DNA of 64,000 nt, taken from Rugalucina vietnamica (Eukaryota; Mollusca; Bivalvia; Lucinida; Lucinidae). Below, in pieces: positions 28,201 to 43,200 of the stretch (positions within the stretch are counted from its first letter, which is position 1; each line of letters starts with the position of its first letter). The notes under the pieces are model-generated. The model saw only the letters and a list, made by a program, of their open reading frames with translations. It was not told where the DNA came from and made no database searches. The position numbers and the translations under genes are program-made. Where the stretch lies: contig OZ024874.1 in the NCBI GenBank assembly GCA_964017185.1, forward strand, positions 14,503,957 to 14,567,956. Reading direction: 5' to 3'.

Positions 28201-31200
28201 GGCACTGTAATTATGTAATTATTATTATAATGTTTGCATTTTGTACTACTGATTGTAATTACAAAGCATTTTGTATGGATTGAAATGTAATGAATTTTGC
28301 ATGGGTTGTAATGTAATGCATTTTGTGCACCTTGCAATGTAATACATTTTGTACAAACTTTGATGTAACATATTTCAAACGAATTGTTATGTAGTGCATT
28401 TTGTATGATATGTAATGTAATGCATTTTGTACAGACTGTAAAGTAATGCTTGAACAAACATACCTTAATTTCCTGTGATTTGACTTTAGAAGCATCTAGC
28501 ACAGCAATAAGATCAATATCATCTACTGGACTACCCTCTGACGTACTGAGTCGGTACAGAATCTTGTTCTCTATCTCTTTCAGTTCCTGCTTCATCTTGG
28601 CGTTACTGATGATGAGCTGGTTCTTAGCTTCCTCCAGGTCAGGACGTTCCTCAGCTACAGCTATACCCAACATTTGATCCTCTAAACCACTGTGAAAATA
28701 GAGATTTTATATTAATGGCAGATGCTTTCTCTTTTCAGTCACACATTTCTATCAATAAATTTGATAAGTTTAAAAGCGACAATCTAAAGTTTTAACTGTC
28801 AATTTCTAAATGATTTTCACAACTTTAATGAATAAGTCTGAATTTGAATGCTGGAAAATAGAGACTGATGATGCAGGAAGAAACTTAAAGCTCATTTCCT
28901 GGTGTCTTTATCATTATGGACACATAACTTGTGCCGAGTAGTTTTCAGTCACTCATCTTTTTTGTTAATCATATTCCAACTGAACAGTTTTTTGACCTGT
29001 CAGAATTTTAGCCTTTGCATGAGTAAACCAACAATTTGGGTTTCCAACCTGGTAAGATACAAACTGGCCTGTACAGTCAAAGGAGCAGGCTAGAAGCTTG
29101 ACATTTAGGATTTAAAAAGAAGAGGGATTGTGCTGAGTAGCGAAAACCAGAGGACCAATGGTCCTGTAAACGCTCACCTGAGATCAGCTGCATATACCAA
29201 TAAACATGTTCGAATATTATGGTATTTAACTCCAGTGCAGGGGCAGATAAGCCCTTGAGCCATTTTCTTTTTTCAGAATCTTCAATATTCTGTCCATTTG
29301 CCAATTTCCTGTTGGCTTTTTCCTTCAAATGACATTTTAACAGTTTTCCCAATTCAGATGCACAGGCAACCCATGTTGACCTTGCCATAAACTTGGTCAA
29401 GGTCATCACAGGGTCATGATTTATATATACACTGGAGTACTTTAGCCATCGATGCCTCACGCCAAGTTTCCTTGAAATCAGTCTATTGGTTTCAGAGAAG
29501 ATGATTTTTGATGGGTTTTTACCATATATGGGCATGGCGGCCATCTTGGTCATGTGACCTAGATTATTTATATACACACTGATTCCCCCATTCTATAGAT
29601 GCTTCACTTAAAATTTGGCTTTGTTTGGCCAAGCGGTTTCAGAGGAGAAGACGTTTGAATATTATGGAAATATACATGTATATTGCCCTGGGGTGGGGCA
29701 CATGAGCCCCTGGGGTCCAATTTTTTTCAGAATCATTAATATCCAGTCCTACTGCCCATTTCCTGCAAGACTTTCACTTTAAATGACATTTTAAATGTTT
29801 TCCCCATTCAAATGCACTGGTGACCTATGTTGACCTTCCCGTAAAATAGGTCAAGGTCATCACATGGTCATGATTTATATACACATTGTAGTGCTTGAGC
29901 CATCGATGCTTCGTGCCAAGTTTCGTTGAAATCGGTCAACCGGTTCTGGAGAAGAAGATTTTTGAACAGTTTTTACCATATATGGGCATGGCGGCCATCT
30001 TGGTCATGTGACCTGGATTTTTTATATACATATTTGTTACCCCTTCCTATTGATGCTTCACATAAAATTTCGCTTTGATTGGCCAAGCGGTTTCAGAGGA
30101 GAAGATGTTTGAATATTATGGAGATATACATGTATATTGCCCCGGGGTGGGGGCGGATGATTTTTCCTTTAAATGACAATTTAACAATTTTTCCCATTCA
30201 AATGCATTCGCGACCTATGTTGACCTTGCCGTAAAATAGGTCAAGGTCAAGGTCATCATAGGGTCATGATTTATATACACATTGTAGTGCTTGAGCCATT
30301 AATGCTTCATGCCAAGTTTGGTTGAAATCGGTCCAGTGGTTCCGGAGAAGAAGATTTTTGAAGGGTTTTTACCATATATGGGCATGGCGGCCATCTTGGT
30401 CACGTGACCTGGATTATTTATATACACATTGGTTCCCCCTTCCCATAGATGCTTCATGTAAAATTTGGCTTTGATTGGCCAAGCGGTTTCAGAGGAGAAG
30501 ATCTTTGAAAATGGTGGACGACGGACGGACGGACGACGGACGGACGGCGGAGCATGGGTATACTATAAGCTCACCTTGCAGGTGAGCTAAAAAGGCAATT
30601 TGATATCTGCACCTTTGTTTTCGCCTATGCATGTTGTTGGTTTTCTTATGTGACAGCTCATTGATTACCAAAACTGCAATATGGCTGATTTTCTCATTAA
30701 TATCGTCTGACATCACTGTTCTACAAGCAACTCAGTTTATATTTTCTAACTGTCAAGAAAGAATTCCCAGACTTACCTTGGGGAGAGGGTAAAGTTGACA
30801 AGTGTGACTTTGGTAGAGACTTCTGGTGTATAGTGAGGATTTGGCAGCTTGGTTGTGATATAGAACTTGAAGTCATCGTGGTACGGGATGACGGCATCAC
30901 CAAGCTTGATCACTGTGCTACCTTGTTGCTTGAAGGTCTGAAATTAGCAAAGAGATATGAGCCTGTGCGTGAGAAAACGAACAATTTGGGTTTCCGACCA
31001 GGACCGTCATACACCGGCCTGCACAGTCTCAGATTAAAGAAGAAGAAAGATTGTACTATCCGTTTAGCGAAAACAAAGGCGCTGATCAGCTGTGCACTTA
31101 CTGCACAGTTGATCTGTGCCTTTGGTTTTGTATATGCAAGTTCTTAGTTGTTGGTTTTCTGATGCATTGGCTCATATGGGATTAGTGTCATAGTACAAAT

Positions 31201-34200
31201 GCAAGAAAAATGGTGTTAATCATAGAGAACCATGTTCTTGTAACGCCTCACTTTATACAGATGCAATGAAAAATTATATTTTGCAAGCCTGTAAGATACA
31301 AATCAGCCAAGGTGCAAAGGGTTGCAGGTACTTGAAATTGCAAACATATAAATTAAACTAAGGCAGAAAGAACACATTGTTCTTCACAAAAGAATGGGTC
31401 TCATACCTATAAAGCAGAGAGGCTATCATCCAATGTACCATGTTCTGTATTCATTCTCATTTTAGAATTATTACATCATGATATATGCAGGTGATCTTAA
31501 CTTTTAAGAAAATTCATGAAAATGCCACCAACCTGTCTGAGAAGAATAGGTTCCAGTGCAGGATCGAGCTCAGTTCCGACATTTTCTAGGAGACATGGTT
31601 TACCGAACCTCACAGCATTCTCTAAACTACGCAGAAAATCTTTGTCGGACAGCTTAATCACATCCAGGGCATTGTCTTTCTCCTGTTGATGGATAGAAAT
31701 TTACACATTATTGTAAATTCTAACACACCTCGCCTATATAGTCAATGGTTAAAAAACATGTTGTATTGTGCAACAATTCACCTGGCGAATAAGCGTGATG
31801 TTACTTTGCACCATTATATCATTTGTGACATCAACTATCCCATCAAGCAACGTTAGACGGTGTAACGACGTTTTAGCGCATAACAAATGTAATAAATGTG
31901 TGTAAATACCCGCATTATAGTCAAATATTTGGCAGGATATTTGCAATGCAATGGCGGAACGCTTTCAGCAAATTTCATTCCATTTATTGTATGGTAGAAT
32001 CAAAATAGATCAGCTCAAGTATGTGCATTGTTGAGTAATAATTCAATCATGTTTGTCGGTCAGTTGTACATGCTAGTGAGTTGATCTTCTTTACAAATGA
32101 CCTCCAAACAGTAGTGATGGGCCGATGATCGATTATAATCGAAAGTCAGTTGGTTTGGCCTTCCGATTAAGATAATCGATAGTAAAATGCAGCAATCGAT
32201 TGTAATCGGTTGCAATATTCATAATGCAGAAATAATATTTTAAGGGGTTTATATCTGAAAAAGGTGTACCATTTAGGTTTCAAAGTAGATCTTACATGGA
32301 TATCCCAAAGTTATAATGTAACTGAAGCTGTTCTGGTCCATATATATGTAACCTGAGCATCAATATGTCTTTTTCATTTTCCTAGAATATCAGGACAAAA
32401 AGGTAGAAATTCCTAAATCAGTGATCTGTTCTAAGTGGAATGTGTTCTAAACAGATAAGGCAATTAAAAGTTCTTTTATTGACCCACTCAGTGGGCAATG
32501 AAACTGTCACCATGGTCATGACATACATGAAAGGCAAATGCAAAGTATAGCTAGTTTAACCGATTACACAATCGATAGCTAGTTGGTTTAGTCCGTCTGA
32601 TTATAAACCGATAATCGATTGTAATTTCAAACCGATGGCCCAACACTACCAAACAGTGAATTATTACTGAGCAATTCACATCTAGAGCTGATCTATTTCT
32701 TAATTTTCAGAATTTCAAATACAAATGATGTTAGTTTATCAACATTGGGTATAGTCTACTTTTTGTTCTTTTAAGATCATGAACTGCACTGTATAGTTAT
32801 AAATGGATCAGACTGCTTTTAAAAAAGAGGTATGATCTGGATGTGGAGATTGACTTGCAGTTTTATCTTCAACTTTGCTGAAACAATGTGTAAAATTTGA
32901 CTTTCTCCAATAGAAAAATATTGGTATACATATCATAGATTCTAGAACAACTTTTATAAAGTACAAAAATGCGTAAGATTCCTTGAATATGACCGTGTAC
33001 TTACCATATTTTTGACCCATTTATTAGCCTGTCCCTGTGGATCGATGAACAGAGGCCATCTCCTGGAGAACTGTACAATCACACCATTCTCCACTGACAG
33101 GTTGTCCTTGGGCAGACCAAAGATCTGCCAACTACGTATCTTGACAGGGTCGCTGAGGGTGGCTATCAGTGTTGGTTCATCAGTGCGTGGTACCTTGTGT
33201 TTGTCAAGCTCTTCCACCCACTCCTGCTGCATGTTGTGTCGATACTCGCCCTGTGGAAAAATGTTGAACTTGCGACTTAGTGAAGGGCTTTGGTACCTAA
33301 ATGCATCGAATTACCAATACAACTTACTTCTTTTTTGGTTTACCGGTAATATGATTGATACACATTATAAACCCACATTTGTATATTGCCTCTATTTCTA
33401 ACAAGTTGAACTCGAGCTGTGATTTTTATTTTAGTATCTCCAATTCAACTTCTTGCAGTGTTAGACTATCTATGAGTAATCTTGCAGTTAAACTTTTATT
33501 TATCCTAAATATAAAGTCTCAAATCATTTTTTATGAGATAAGTTTTCAAACGAGCCACATCTTGAGAAAACTGGATTTTGGCCTATGTGAAAACAAAGAT
33601 GCAGATTAGCTGTGCAGTAACTACACAGCTGATCAGCGCCTTTGTTTTCGCTTGACAGAAAGTACAATCCATTTTCATACTTCTAATCAACTTCTGTGGC
33701 AGCACACACCAGTTTGAGTCAGACCTGGTCAGAAATCCAAAAGACCGGTTTTCTGGCGTCGCGGCTCAAGTAATGTGTAATCTTTACAGTGAATGGTCCA
33801 AGGTAGGCAATATATCCTGATGAAATCAAGACATCACCGACGAAGTTCTGGATCACAGTTTCTAGTTTATCCACAGACTCTCTCCATCTGTCCTTCTCAT
33901 CTGCTAGACCACCAATCAACTACAAACATTTGGGGAAACTATTTACTTGTTAAATTAGGAATAGCAAAAAAACATTACGAAAACATGCCCATGCAATATA
34001 CAGTGATTTCTCAAGTTGTAAAAAATGAAAATTTTCAATAAAAATTTTTTGATATTTTTCTTATTTTTGCTCAAAACATAGATTGTGGGTACACGTTAGA
34101 ACCGAACCGCCTCGCAGAGGCGGTTCTAACGAGTACCCACAATCTATGTTTTGAAGCAAAAATAAGAAAAATAGGTATACCCCTGCATACCCCAGTTTTG

Positions 34201-37200
34201 CTATATAAAAGTGGGGTTGAAGGGGGTATACATTACACGGACATGTTTTCATGATGGTGTAGCATTTTCTTCTTTTTTTTTATCAATGTTCTGGATACTT
34301 AAATATTTGAGCATGTATGTAAGATCCATTCCTTACATTTACCAACCCAAAAAAGAGAAAAAGTAAATTTCTGTAAGAATTAATGAACATGCTCAATAAG
34401 CATCAGATGCAAATTTTTGTGGCATTGTTTTGCTTCAATTTTTTTCTTGCTTTCCAAACAAACTAAAATTCAGTTTTGAAATACAGAAAAGTTACAAGAA
34501 ATCAATATAAAATTAGTCCTCATTACTAAATCTCTATACTTTTAAAGTAAACAAAATAACTTTCATTCCACCTGATCACTTTCCAGTAAATGTTACTAAA
34601 TTTGTGACATATATTCCTTCATACCTTATCAGCTCTGACAAGCCTGGCTTCACACTCAGCACATTTGTTTTCCAATTCATCCTTCTTCCGTACACAGTCG
34701 TCATACTTGGCCTGTAGAGTAGCGATACCCTCCTCCACCTCTGCAAGGCGAGCCTTTGCCGAGTCCAGGATACGCTGGGTCTCAGCCAGGTCCTCCTGTG
34801 CTATACGCAGTCTTTCTCTCTTGGGGGCTACTCCCCTGGCCACAAAGTGGTACTTGTGCATAGCTCTGACCCACATACAGATGGAGGTACATGCCTTGGA
34901 TACCTGTAGAAAATACAAATATGACATTGTGCATACTGCAATTTAAAAATCTGCAATTACATGTAGGATCTCTTATGAAAGCTGAGAGACCATCTCTTGA
35001 GAGACTATCAATTTTTCCAAGTTTTGGTTTTGATGGCAGGAGTTTGGTTCTGATTGTAATTGCCTAGATAAAATTTATCAAGAAAACATAGATGTGGGGA
35101 ACTTTTTTGCTCTGAATATTAAACGTTACGGACAAACTTACTAATCGTACAAACTTACTAATCTTATGCAGAATCTATTATCAGACTACATGTAATTTTT
35201 AAATTGTGATCTAAAAATTCCCAATTTTTGCCATACCTTCTGAATAGCTGCCGGCTGGAAAGCTTCATCATCAATGTACGGCTGAATCGTACGGATGTTA
35301 GAGTCGGGGATATTATCTTTGTCAAACTTGAACAGACTTTCCAGGAACTTGCCGGGATCAGTGAGTAAACCTTTACCAGGCTCCCAGTAGTCGTCTATCT
35401 TCTGACCGGGCTGTAAATAAAGACAGAAAACTTTGGAATATTCCATTCTGGCTGTCAATACAAACAGATTTATTGTAAATACAGACAGGATTAATGTAAA
35501 CACTTTCAGGAAAATTGTACACACAACAGGAATGTGATAGTTTTATTCGTGGTTTCAAGCATAAACGGAAAAATCCAAATCTTGAAGTCTTTACAGGAGA
35601 TAGACATCAGCCTAAGCAACTATGCTAAGCTAAGCGATTCTGCCTCTTAGATGCCGACTGTCTAGTGGTGGGGGAAAGCTAGGACAGATCTCGACATTCA
35701 CTCGGGAAATACCCTGTGAAACCACCGCTCCCGGAAGGTCAGTCAAACCTCTGATACAAACTGATGCCAGTATGGCACAAATCATGGTATATATATGATA
35801 TACAGACATTAAGTAAATATCATAAATTCTAAAGCATAGAAGTAAATATTTAGACATATTTTCTGTATGGGAATACATGAACCAGAGGACCAATGGTCCT
35901 GTAAACGCTCACCTGAGATCTGAGATATATACCAATAAACTTCTTATATTATAATGTTCATGGGCATGGCGGCCATCTTGGTCATGTGACCTGGATTATT
36001 TACGTACACATTGGTTAGCCTTTTCTATTGATGCTTCACATAAAATTTGGCTTTGATTGGCCAAGCGGTTTCAGAGGAGATAATGTTTGAATATTATGGT
36101 AATGTGCATGTATATTGCCCCAGAGTAGGGGCATATGAGCCCCTGGGGTCCAATTTTTTTCAGAATCATTAATATTCGGTCCTACTGCCCATTTCCTGCA
36201 AGACTTTCACTTTAAATGACATTTTAAAAGTTTTCCCCATTCAAATGCGTTGGCGACCTATGTTGACCTTGCGTAAAATAGGACAAGGTCATCACAGGGT
36301 CATGATTTATATATAAATTGTAGTGCTTGAGGCATCAATGCTTCATGACAAGTTTCGTTGAAATCAGTCCACTGGTTCTAGAGAAGAAGATTTTTGAAAG
36401 GTTTTTACCATATATTGACATGGCGGCCATCTTGGTCATCAGACCTGGATTATTAATGTACACATTGGTTATCATTTCCTATTGATGCTTCACATAAAAT
36501 TTGGCTTTGATTGGCCAAGTGGTTTCAGAGGAGATGATGTTTGAATATTATGGTAATGTACATGTATATTGCCCCGGGGTGGGGGCATATGAGTGCCTCG
36601 AATCCAATTTGTTTCAGAATCATTAATATTCAGTCCTACTGCCCATTTCCTGCAAGACTTTCACTTTAAATGACATTTTAAAAGTTTTTCTTATTCAAAT
36701 GCATTGGCGACCTATGTTGACCTTGCCGTAAAAAAGGTCAGGGTCATCACAGGGTCATGATTTATATATACATTGTAGTACTTGAGCCTTCAATGCTTCA
36801 TGCCAAGTTTTGTTGAAATCTGTCCACCGGTTCTGGAGAAGAAGATTTTTGAAGGGTTTTTACCATATATGGGCATTGCTGACCTGGATAATTTATATAC
36901 CCATTGATTAACCCTTCCTATTGATGCTTCACATAAAATTTGGCTTTGATTGGCCAAGCGGTTTCAGAGGAGATGATGTTTGAATATTATGGTAATATAT
37001 ATGTATATTGCCCCGGGGTGGGGGCATATGAGCCCCTGGGGTCCAATTTGTTTCAGAATCATTAATATTCAGTCCTTCTGTCCATTTCCTGCAAGACTTT
37101 CACTTTAAATGACATTTTAAAAGTTTTCCCCATTCAAATGCATTGGCGACCAATGTTGACCTTGCTGTAAAATAGGTCAAGGTCGTCACATGGTCATGAT

Positions 37201-40200
37201 TTATATACACATTGTAGTGCTTGAGCGTTCAATGCTTCATGCCAAGTTTCGTTGAAATCAGTCCACCGGTTCTGGAGTAAAAGATTTTTGAAGGCTTTTT
37301 ACCATATATGGGCATGGCGGACATCTTGGTCATGTGACCTGGATTTCCTATATATACACATTGGTTCCCCCTTCCTATAGATGCTTCATATAAAATTTGG
37401 CTTTGGTTGGCCAAGCGGTTTCAGAGAAGAAGATCTTTGAAATTGTGGACGGACGGACGCCGGGTCATGGCCATCCTATAAGCTCACCTTGTGAGCCTAA
37501 TGGCTCAGGTGAGCTAAAAAGTAGAAATATTCATATTTAAGCTTACCTTATCTCCGGCGACTTTCTTCGGTTTGACACCCTTCATGATACAGACGGCCTC
37601 TATCACCATCTTGACACCATCTGGGGGCCGCTGCATAGCTCTTACTTCTACTACATCATTCTTGTTTAACTGCTTCAAACTGGCTACAGCAGCATCCTGA
37701 CAAAATAGGAGTTAAGTTTTGATAGTTTGCCCTCCAGAACAATGGTATATGGACATGAACAAAACAAAATGATAATTTTTTTGATTTTGCATTTCTAATC
37801 TTTATCTCAAGGAAATGAACTTCATAAGCCATAGGCTTTTGTTCTGATCCTAATTTATACTGTATGCATTTATATGTGTTGTTTATTTGCTTGAGTTCAA
37901 ATAAATATAGCTTTATTATATAAATATAATAAAAAACAATCTTTATCTCACTGACAAATTCTGGGAACTTTTTTGGATGAACCCTTGTTTGTATGAAAAA
38001 TTCTGCTTTCTTTTGAAAGTCAGACAAATAAAACAATTTTAAACTCCATAGAAAAGAAAAGTCTATGATAGAAACTATCTGGGCCCAGCTGTTCAAAATT
38101 TCATTAGCTTAACAGTGTCACTAAGACATCAACTCGTTAAGTACATGTCGACTACATAAGCATATACATGTACACTGTTATTTTTTGTTGAAAAAATGTG
38201 AGAATCCTTTGCAGTGCAAAGGATATTATCAAGAAAAGATAACAGCGTATTTGTAATATTGTCATTTGACATTTTAACGAATCATTAACTAACAGCATCA
38301 TTAATTTTGAACAACTGGCCCCTGGGCTACAATTATCAACCCTACTAAACACATGGTTTCCACAATCTTACCAGAGCAGGCAAAGCTTCATTAAGATCCC
38401 TCTGGGCATCATCAGCAATAGCCTGAGTTTCCTGAGCTTTTACTGACGCAGCTGCCTCCTCTTTCTGTACCACAGATCGTGTCTCTTCTGCTGTCACCTA
38501 CAAAATAAATAATGTGTCGTACAAAGATATGAACTGGTGAACACTTATATGCTTAAACCTTTAAAGAACAGAAATGCGGAAGTCATCATATTGGCATTTT
38601 CATTTTTTTATCCACCATCAATATATAATACAATGTATAAAGAAACTACGCTCCTTAGAATCATGGTAAGATTTGTCACCTGTCATACAGGAGATCCTTG
38701 CTTGATCCCAAGCACAGGGCCAAGGATTTTCTTCCTCAAATACTTCAATAGCAGTTCAAAACACTTGCTTTATAAATGTAATCATTTTTGCCACAAACTT
38801 TTAAGGCAGTTACATTTGACTATGTATTCTCTAACTTACAGTATCTTTGGAAATCTTCTCCATGGTTGATATAGATTCTTTCACAGCTTCCTCCAGTAGT
38901 GGTCTCATTGTGGCTAACTCTTCCTGTAACTTGGCAACTTCTTCAGCTGTTGTCAACAGCTACAAACAAATAAAAACACATTAAGATTTGCTGGAGCAAA
39001 ACCCCTAAAGATACCAGAAAGTCTGAGCTATTGTCCAATCATGATATACAGTATAAAGACATTTTGCTATTTAAGCATTTGAACTATGTTTCTGACCTGG
39101 GTTTAAAGTACATGGAAAATTTCATATTCTGTGCCAAAGGTACAAAATAATTGCAATTTTACTCACATCTGACATGACATTGTTTAAAGCAATGACAACA
39201 TGAAAAAGCATCAACATGCTGCTTTGTAGATCCTGGTAGAAAATCTTATATTAAAAAGGTATAAAAATCATTTACTTAACTGTCATCTCATTTTGGCAAA
39301 TCAAAATTATCAGGTCAGTTATCACATCACACAAACCCCATATTTATATAGTAAAACTGGGTTTTACAAGGTTATAGCTATTTTTCTTATTGTAGCTCCA
39401 AAACATAGAGTGTGGGTACCCGTTAGAGCTGCGTTCTAGCTTGTATCCACAATTTATGTTTTGAATAAAAGTAGTAAAAATATCAAAATTTTCAGATTAA
39501 ATTTTACATTTTTTCAGCTAAAAAAAATAAAATCTCGGAACATTGCATGGGCAAGTTTTCTTAATGATATTTGGAAATGGGAGAAAAAGATCCACCTTCT
39601 CAAGACCAGTCTTCAGTCTATTTCTGGATGTATTCAGTTCCATCTTCTTCATGCCAACAAGTTTAGAGAATATACCCAGCAGCTCAAGGTAGCTGGTCGG
39701 TGTCACATAGTTGTGACGAGACATCTCCTCTTTAAACTTTATAGAGTTCACTGCTACAGACTGGTGAATGATCTGACACAGGTTCACCTGGGAAAATTAT
39801 ATGGAATGAAATTATTCAAAATTGAATACTGTAAGTAATAGGAAATTTTTGTGTGACTTTTATTTTGCGAATTTGATTTCCAAATTGTTAGTGAGTTCTT
39901 GAATTCGTGAGCGAGTACTCATGCAGTCTATAAAGCTTATAGTGATTCTTTATTAATAGCAAGAACTTTATTTGTGGCAAATATTTGTGAAAATTAAGTT
40001 CTCACAAACATTTCCGAGTTTACAGTATTTTTTCTTTTCTTTTTTTTTTCTTTCTTTTTTTTTCTTTCTTTTTTTCTTTCTTTTTTTTTCTCTTTCTTTT
40101 TTTTCTATCTAAGCATTACTGAATAACAATCTGGTTTTGAGTCCAAAATAAATCTTTCCAACAACCAGCAAAAATTCTGTAGGTAAAAGAAGTATTAGCC

Positions 40201-43200
40201 AGAAGCAATCGATGGGAACAGCCAAAAGCAGCAACCATAAATGGCTCTTCACCAATGGAAAGACATCATACAGGTTTCGTATCAAGCCTTAATTGGAAAT
40301 TGATGTACATACCAAACCATCCATGACTTCATCTGTGGTATCCAGCTCTGGAATATCTTGTAAGAACTTCATAGCCACCGACCGCAGTGCATCAGCTGGC
40401 CACTCACTGAACCAATCAATGGTACAACAGTTCACCAGGGCAGGGAACTGACGTAGCCGAGCTCGGAATATCTCTCCCAGAGGACTAAAATCATACAAGA
40501 TTACTCATATAAATTTGACATACATTTCTCTATTATAATGTTTTCACCATAGACTGGAAATCATACATTTTTTTCAAAGCATATGACACACAGATATTTT
40601 TGCTGGAAAAATAAGAAAGTCAGTTTTGATCAGTTTTATGTAACAAGACCCCCGTCAGGAAGCCTCTGATGCCAGTAAAAGTGAGTGTTCCCTAACAATA
40701 ATTAATTGATATTTCCATTGTTTGATCACACTCCTCCAAATTGCCAAAATGGGTGCTTCCTTCCCAGCTCTGTTAAAATAAAAAGCCTTTATCCACAGCT
40801 ACCTAAAACCCCTGGTACGGCCCCTGTGGTGAAGCTTGTCGTGAAACTATCTGATATTTGCATATGCAAGAGCAAAAGGCACAAAATTTCTCTAGAGGGG
40901 GTAAAATTTCAATCTTGCTCACCTCATGGTAATGACAGTATGTAAGTTACTCCTGACCCTCTTGGTGTACAGTGAGAACAGGTTGGTCTTGGTTGGCATC
41001 AAGCCCATGTCCATACAGACTGGCTTCATAGCCGTAAAGATCTGTTCTTGCTCGTCAAAGCCGTAGATATTGGGTACATCACCAGCATTGAGGATATTGT
41101 TGATGTCTTCAAGGAAGGATTCGCTCTTAATCTGTGAAAAAATTGAAACATGATGAATTCTGTTTCACACCCATATTTGGAAATTCACAAAATGCGACAA
41201 AGTGGAAAAGTGATGTAGTGCCAACAGATGAAATGAATTTAAGACACTGCAGTTTCCTTTCCATTGTGCTTTGAAGATACGCTTCATTTACACATTACAA
41301 GTGAATAAACATAATGATAAAGGTTTTCTTTCCTAACAGCTCAAGTTATGCAAAATAAGTCATAAAAAAGTTTGGACTTGGCTCTCTAAAAATCCCTTGC
41401 CATCTTCTATGGCTGTACTGGCTTGTGACAGAATTGGTTTTGAAGTGAACTTTAACATTACCTGTGTATCACTGAAGAGGAAGACTGTAGGATTGTTGTC
41501 CAGTCCAGCTTTCATCATCACCTTCCTCAAATCTTCTCTCCATTCATTCACACCATAGTTCTTGGCCAACTCTACTTGGAAACAGTCAAAGTCAGCCCTG
41601 GAATACAGACAAATGGAATATCAATATCACAACGTTTTGATAATTATAACATGTTTTGATATGCATGAACCTATAATGAAAATTGTGTGCTATTGACAAA
41701 GTCAATTATGATCGGTAAATGAAGAGAGTTACCTCATTATGCACTTCTAGCTTTTGTGGAAAAATACTTTTTGATGAGCTACTAAAAGTTATAGTAGATC
41801 AGAAATTGGGTAACCATATTCATTTGTTTTTCAAGCATTAGGAAATTATGCTTTAAATGAGAATAGAATAGAATAGAATAGAATAAACTTTATTGATAAA
41901 CACAGTACTCCGGCCACACAACATGTGGCATAAGAGCAACCAATACAAGGATACAAATTTACAAAATACAAAATATTTGACATTAAATGGAAGAATATAA
42001 CAATGACATAATATTACAATTCAAAAAGACAGACACGTGATTAACCTTACAGAAGTTGCTATGTGAAATTATTCATAATAATTGTAACAAATTTTGATAA
42101 GTTTGCAAGTACTTTTCTATTGGTGCTTGTTAACAGTGATTTAAATTTTACAATATTTGGTCTTTTGTAGAAATATGGTTTGAGTAGGTTACATCTTTCT
42201 GTGAGAAAATAAGGGCAGGTTAAGAGATAATGGAATTCATCCCCTAAATCATTTTTGTCACATAAGGTACATTTCCTATCTGTATAGTGTGTGCCATTCC
42301 ACCTTCCTACCTCCACTGGCAATCTATGGTTTGAGGTTCTAAATTTAATAAGAGGAATGTATAGTTGTCTTGGTAGAAGTCTTAGGTAGCTTTCAAATTC
42401 AATTTGCTCCTTGAATACATTGTAATTTCTCCCTTTAGAAGATTCAGATAGTTTTGCATTCCATTCTTGGATAGATAGGTCATGGAGAGTTTTGGTTATG
42501 TTTCCTTTGACTGCTTTTGGGTTATTTATTATTTTAAGATCTAACATTTCTGGTCTTCCTATTGAAATGAGAATTTCTTTGATATGGTTGATCCATTTGA
42601 ATCTGATTCCTTGCTTTGATTCTTTTAGCATAATATTGTACATGAGCTTGGAAAGTCTTGTATTCTCTTTGTTTAGTACAGATATCCAGAAACCTATCAT
42701 TCGTGACTTTATATGAACATCTATAGGTGTTATACCAAGCTCAGCATATACCATATATATAGGGGTGCTTTTTCTTAGCTTAGTTATTGATCTGAGGAAC
42801 TGGTTTTGAACATTTTCTATTAAGTTAGTGTTATGAAAACCCCATATTTCACATCCATAGAGTAAAATTGGGAGTATGGTATGATTGAATAATTGAACTT
42901 GCAAATCTATTGGTATATGCAGATTGTTTATTCTCTTGTATAGAAGGTGCAAAGCTCTTTTTGCTTTCTCTACATTAAGCTTAATACTTTTGTAAAAACT
43001 TCTTGATTGTGAAAAAGTGACTCCTAAGTATTTAAATTCTTTACATATAGATGTGTCATTTTCACCAATTTTAAAGTGCAAATTACCTGTGTTACGCATG
43101 CCAAATACCATAATTTTTGTTTTGTTGAAGTTTATTTGTAGCCTCCATAATTTACAATATTCATAGAAGGCATTAAGGTTTCCCTGGAATGAACTTGGGT

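Noticed and set aside
28035-28463. Long ORF downstream of e28
   Set aside because: Read-through into the ATTGTAATGTAATGCA tandem repeat; the donor GTATGT ends the exon at 28464.
38660-38710. Second tRNA-like B box
   Set aside because: Only a loose match and no A box at the right distance.
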